NCBI GenBank assembly: GCA_002336845.1
Contig: DDEX01000107.1
Coordinates: 2,447 to 10,157, forward strand
Origin: Rhodobacteraceae bacterium UBA1943
Lineage (GTDB): Bacteria > Pseudomonadota > Alphaproteobacteria > Rhodobacterales > Rhodobacteraceae
Reading direction: 5' to 3'
Length of the DNA stretch: 7,711 bases
The notes beneath the pieces were generated by a model. The model searched no databases. It had not been told where the DNA came from and saw only the letters and a program-made list of their open reading frames with translations. A program made the position numbers and the translations under genes. Of this stretch, positions 6,709-7,711 are shown one piece after another. Within the stretch, counting starts at the first letter, position 1. Every line of letters starts with the position of its first letter.

Positions 6709-6730
6709 GAGGGGGCAGAAGGCCCCCTTT
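6708..6730. terminator. Hairpin at the end of the yibQ-like gene
   Basis: GGGGGC (6711-6716) pairs with GCCCCC (6722-6727) around the loop AGAAG. The stem extends outward by A6710-T6728, a G-T wobble (6709-6729) and A6708-T6730, giving nine pairs. On the minus strand the hairpin starts at the stop codon TAA of the deacetylase-like gene (6731-6729) and runs into TCTTGG, a short T-rich tail, so it is best read as that gene's terminator. On the plus strand it is followed by TTTACTG. Adenine 6708 is shared with the neighbouring tetraloop hairpin, so the two stems compete for the outermost pair. Confidence 0.6.
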
Positions 6731-7711
6731 ACTGCGCCACCATCACCGCCGAGGCCGGGGCCAGCGTCACCGACGACGCCCGCCCCTCTATCGACCATTC
6801 CATGATCGCCGCCACGGTTTCTGGCCGGGTCGAGCCGACCACCGTCACCCGCCCCTCTTGCGCCGCCTTGAAGGCCGCCCGGTCCAGATAGCGGCGGATC
6901 ATCGGCGCCTCCTCGCCCTGACCGTCAAGATCGCGGAACACCTTGGCGGCAGGCAAGGCATCGCGGCGCGCAACCTGATCCGCCGCGTTCAGCCCCCGAT
7001 CATAGGTGATCAGGCCGCGCCCGTCGGCTTTGAGGATCGCCACGATCTGGGTCGCCAGAGCGCGGTCATCCTGAAATCCGCGGGCGGCAAGGTCGATCGC
7101 TGCGACGCTTTCGGGCAAGCTGGCTGACATCGCCTGAAAGCTCTGCTCGACATCCGTCGCCTGCGCCCCTTCCGGCAGGCCAGAGACCAGCATCACCACC
7201 TCTTTTCCACCCGCCCGGTAGGTTGCCGCCGCCTCTTGCGCATTGGGGGCCAGCGGATTGATGGCGAAGGTCACTGGAAAGGGAAGGGCAGCCAGCCGGG
7301 CGCGGTCAAGTTCAGGGCTGCCATCATCTGTCAGAACCAGGGCGAACAGCGGCTTGCCCGAGGTATTTTCAAATGCGGCGGCGTAGCGTTTGATCGGCGG
7401 CAAGGATTCGGGCGCAAGATTCTCCGGTTGCGCCGCATCTTTGGCGGCGGGTTCCGGCGTTGCGCCAATGGTGGGCAACCTGCCGACCGTCACCCCGTCG
7501 GCGGCCTTTGGCAGGCCGGGCGCGGGATCAAGCTTTGTGGCACTGTCGGGTTGCAGCAGCTTGGGCTTTTCGGTAGCCGCCTCCTGCGCGGGTTCCGGCG
7601 CAGGCTCGGGGATGGGCGCAACATCCGCCGGGGCCGGCGCAGGTGCGGGCTCGGTTCCCGGCTCCAGCAGCCGGTCGGTCGGCTGACCAGGGGCGGGGGC
7701 GGGCAGCTCTG
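6729..7711 (-). CDS. yibQ: Divergent polysaccharide deacetylase (YibQ-type), 5' end missing
   Basis: The frame stays open from the stop (6731-6729) to the window edge, giving 326 visible residues without a start. The GTG at 7493 is internal, because the Pro/Ala-rich coding sequence continues past it. The first 105 or so residues are low-complexity, rich in Pro, Ala and Glu (for example EPAPAPAPADVAPIPEPAPE). This is probably a periplasmic linker behind an N-terminal membrane anchor that lies beyond the window. From about residue 106 the sequence fits the divergent polysaccharide deacetylase fold: KPLFALVLTDDGS (119-131), FPVTFAINPLAPNAQEAA (144-161), EVVMLVSGLPEG (170-181), AIDLAARGF (204-212), GRGLITYDRGLNAADQ (230-245) and VVGSTRPETV (290-299). 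The Asp pair remains (128-129), but the histidines that E. coli YibQ has in HLPM, NNHMG and GHPHP are absent. Activity is therefore doubtful. The gene converges on trpE, and its substrate and promoter are unknown. Confidence 0.8.
   Translation of the reverse strand, partial: ELPAPAPGQPTDRLLEPGTEPAPAPAPADVAPIPEPAPEPAQEAATEKPKLLQPDSATKLDPAPGLPKAADGVTVGRLPTIGATPEPAAKDAAQPENLAPESLPPIKRYAAAFENTSGKPLFALVLTDDGSPELDRARLAALPFPVTFAINPLAPNAQEAAATYRAGGKEVVMLVSGLPEGAQATDVEQSFQAMSASLPESVAAIDLAARGFQDDRALATQIVAILKADGRGLITYDRGLNAADQVARRDALPAAKVFRDLDGQGEEAPMIRRYLDRAAFKAAQEGRVTVVGSTRPETVAAIMEWSIEGRASSVTLAPASAVMVAQ
7395..7711 (-). other. Pro/Ala/Glu-rich linker-coding segment
   Basis: This is the visible 5' part of the yibQ-like gene. 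It encodes about 105 residues dominated by Pro, Ala and Glu, with short alternating PAPAPA and EPAPEPA runs, and has no recognisable domain. Such segments commonly span the periplasm or peptidoglycan between a membrane anchor and a folded domain. The plus strand here also shows an open frame full of Gly, Ala and Ser, which is only the complement of this repetitive coding sequence. Confidence 0.6.

Noticed and set aside
6637..6891. Small plus-strand open frame starting inside the long palindrome, with AAGGAG nearby
   Set aside because: Its start and first residues come from the palindrome arm and loop, and the rest is the complement of the yibQ-like gene. The AAGGAG in the loop lies after the proposed ATG, so it cannot serve it.
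7390..7686. Gly/Ala/Ser-rich plus-strand open frame at the window end
   Set aside because: It is the complement of the Pro/Ala-rich coding segment of the minus-strand gene and only mirrors that low-complexity sequence.

Overview
The window looks like chromosomal DNA of an alphaproteobacterium of the Rhodobacter/Paracoccus group (Rhodobacteraceae in the broad sense). The sequence is GC-rich. Its proteins look most like that group, and trpE sits beside a YibQ-type gene, an arrangement I recall from Rhodobacter sphaeroides. This assignment is inference, because no database search was possible. I see no prophage, insertion sequence, CRISPR array, tRNA or rRNA.

Positions 1-3079 hold five tightly packed plus-strand genes, with one 4-nt overlap and gaps of 5-9 nt, so they are probably one transcript. 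They are the 3' end of fabI (enoyl-ACP reductase), a LysE/RhtB-type exporter, gpt (xanthine phosphoribosyltransferase), a small DUF2127-type membrane protein and a class I/II PLP aminotransferase. The fabI start and the operon promoter lie outside the window. The five genes do not form one obvious pathway: they cover lipid synthesis, efflux, purine salvage and amino-acid metabolism.

A 78-nt gap (3080-3157) precedes a second plus-strand pair. This is a PpiD/SurA-like membrane-anchored periplasmic chaperone (3158-5047), followed after 18 nt by trpE (5066-6580), the large subunit of anthranilate synthase. There is no room for a trp leader peptide or attenuator between them, so trpE is probably read from the ppiD transcript or from a promoter inside ppiD. 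TrpE is not fused to a TrpG domain, and trpG is not in the window.

The interval between trpE and the convergent minus-strand gene (6581-6728) is the most structured DNA here. It packs four inverted repeats into about 140 nt. One is a hairpin with two perfectly matched 21-nt arms, extended by a further 8-bp stem. The cluster probably acts as a two-way transcription terminator and resembles an intergenic repeat family of this bacterial group.

The last gene (6729-7711, minus strand, 5' end cut off) encodes a divergent polysaccharide deacetylase (YibQ family) with a long Pro/Ala-rich segment before the domain. The domain keeps an Asp-Asp pair but seems to have lost the family's usual histidines, so it may be a non-catalytic relative.

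Most of the window is ordinary housekeeping DNA. The observations most worth following are the hairpin cluster and the apparently degenerate YibQ active site.
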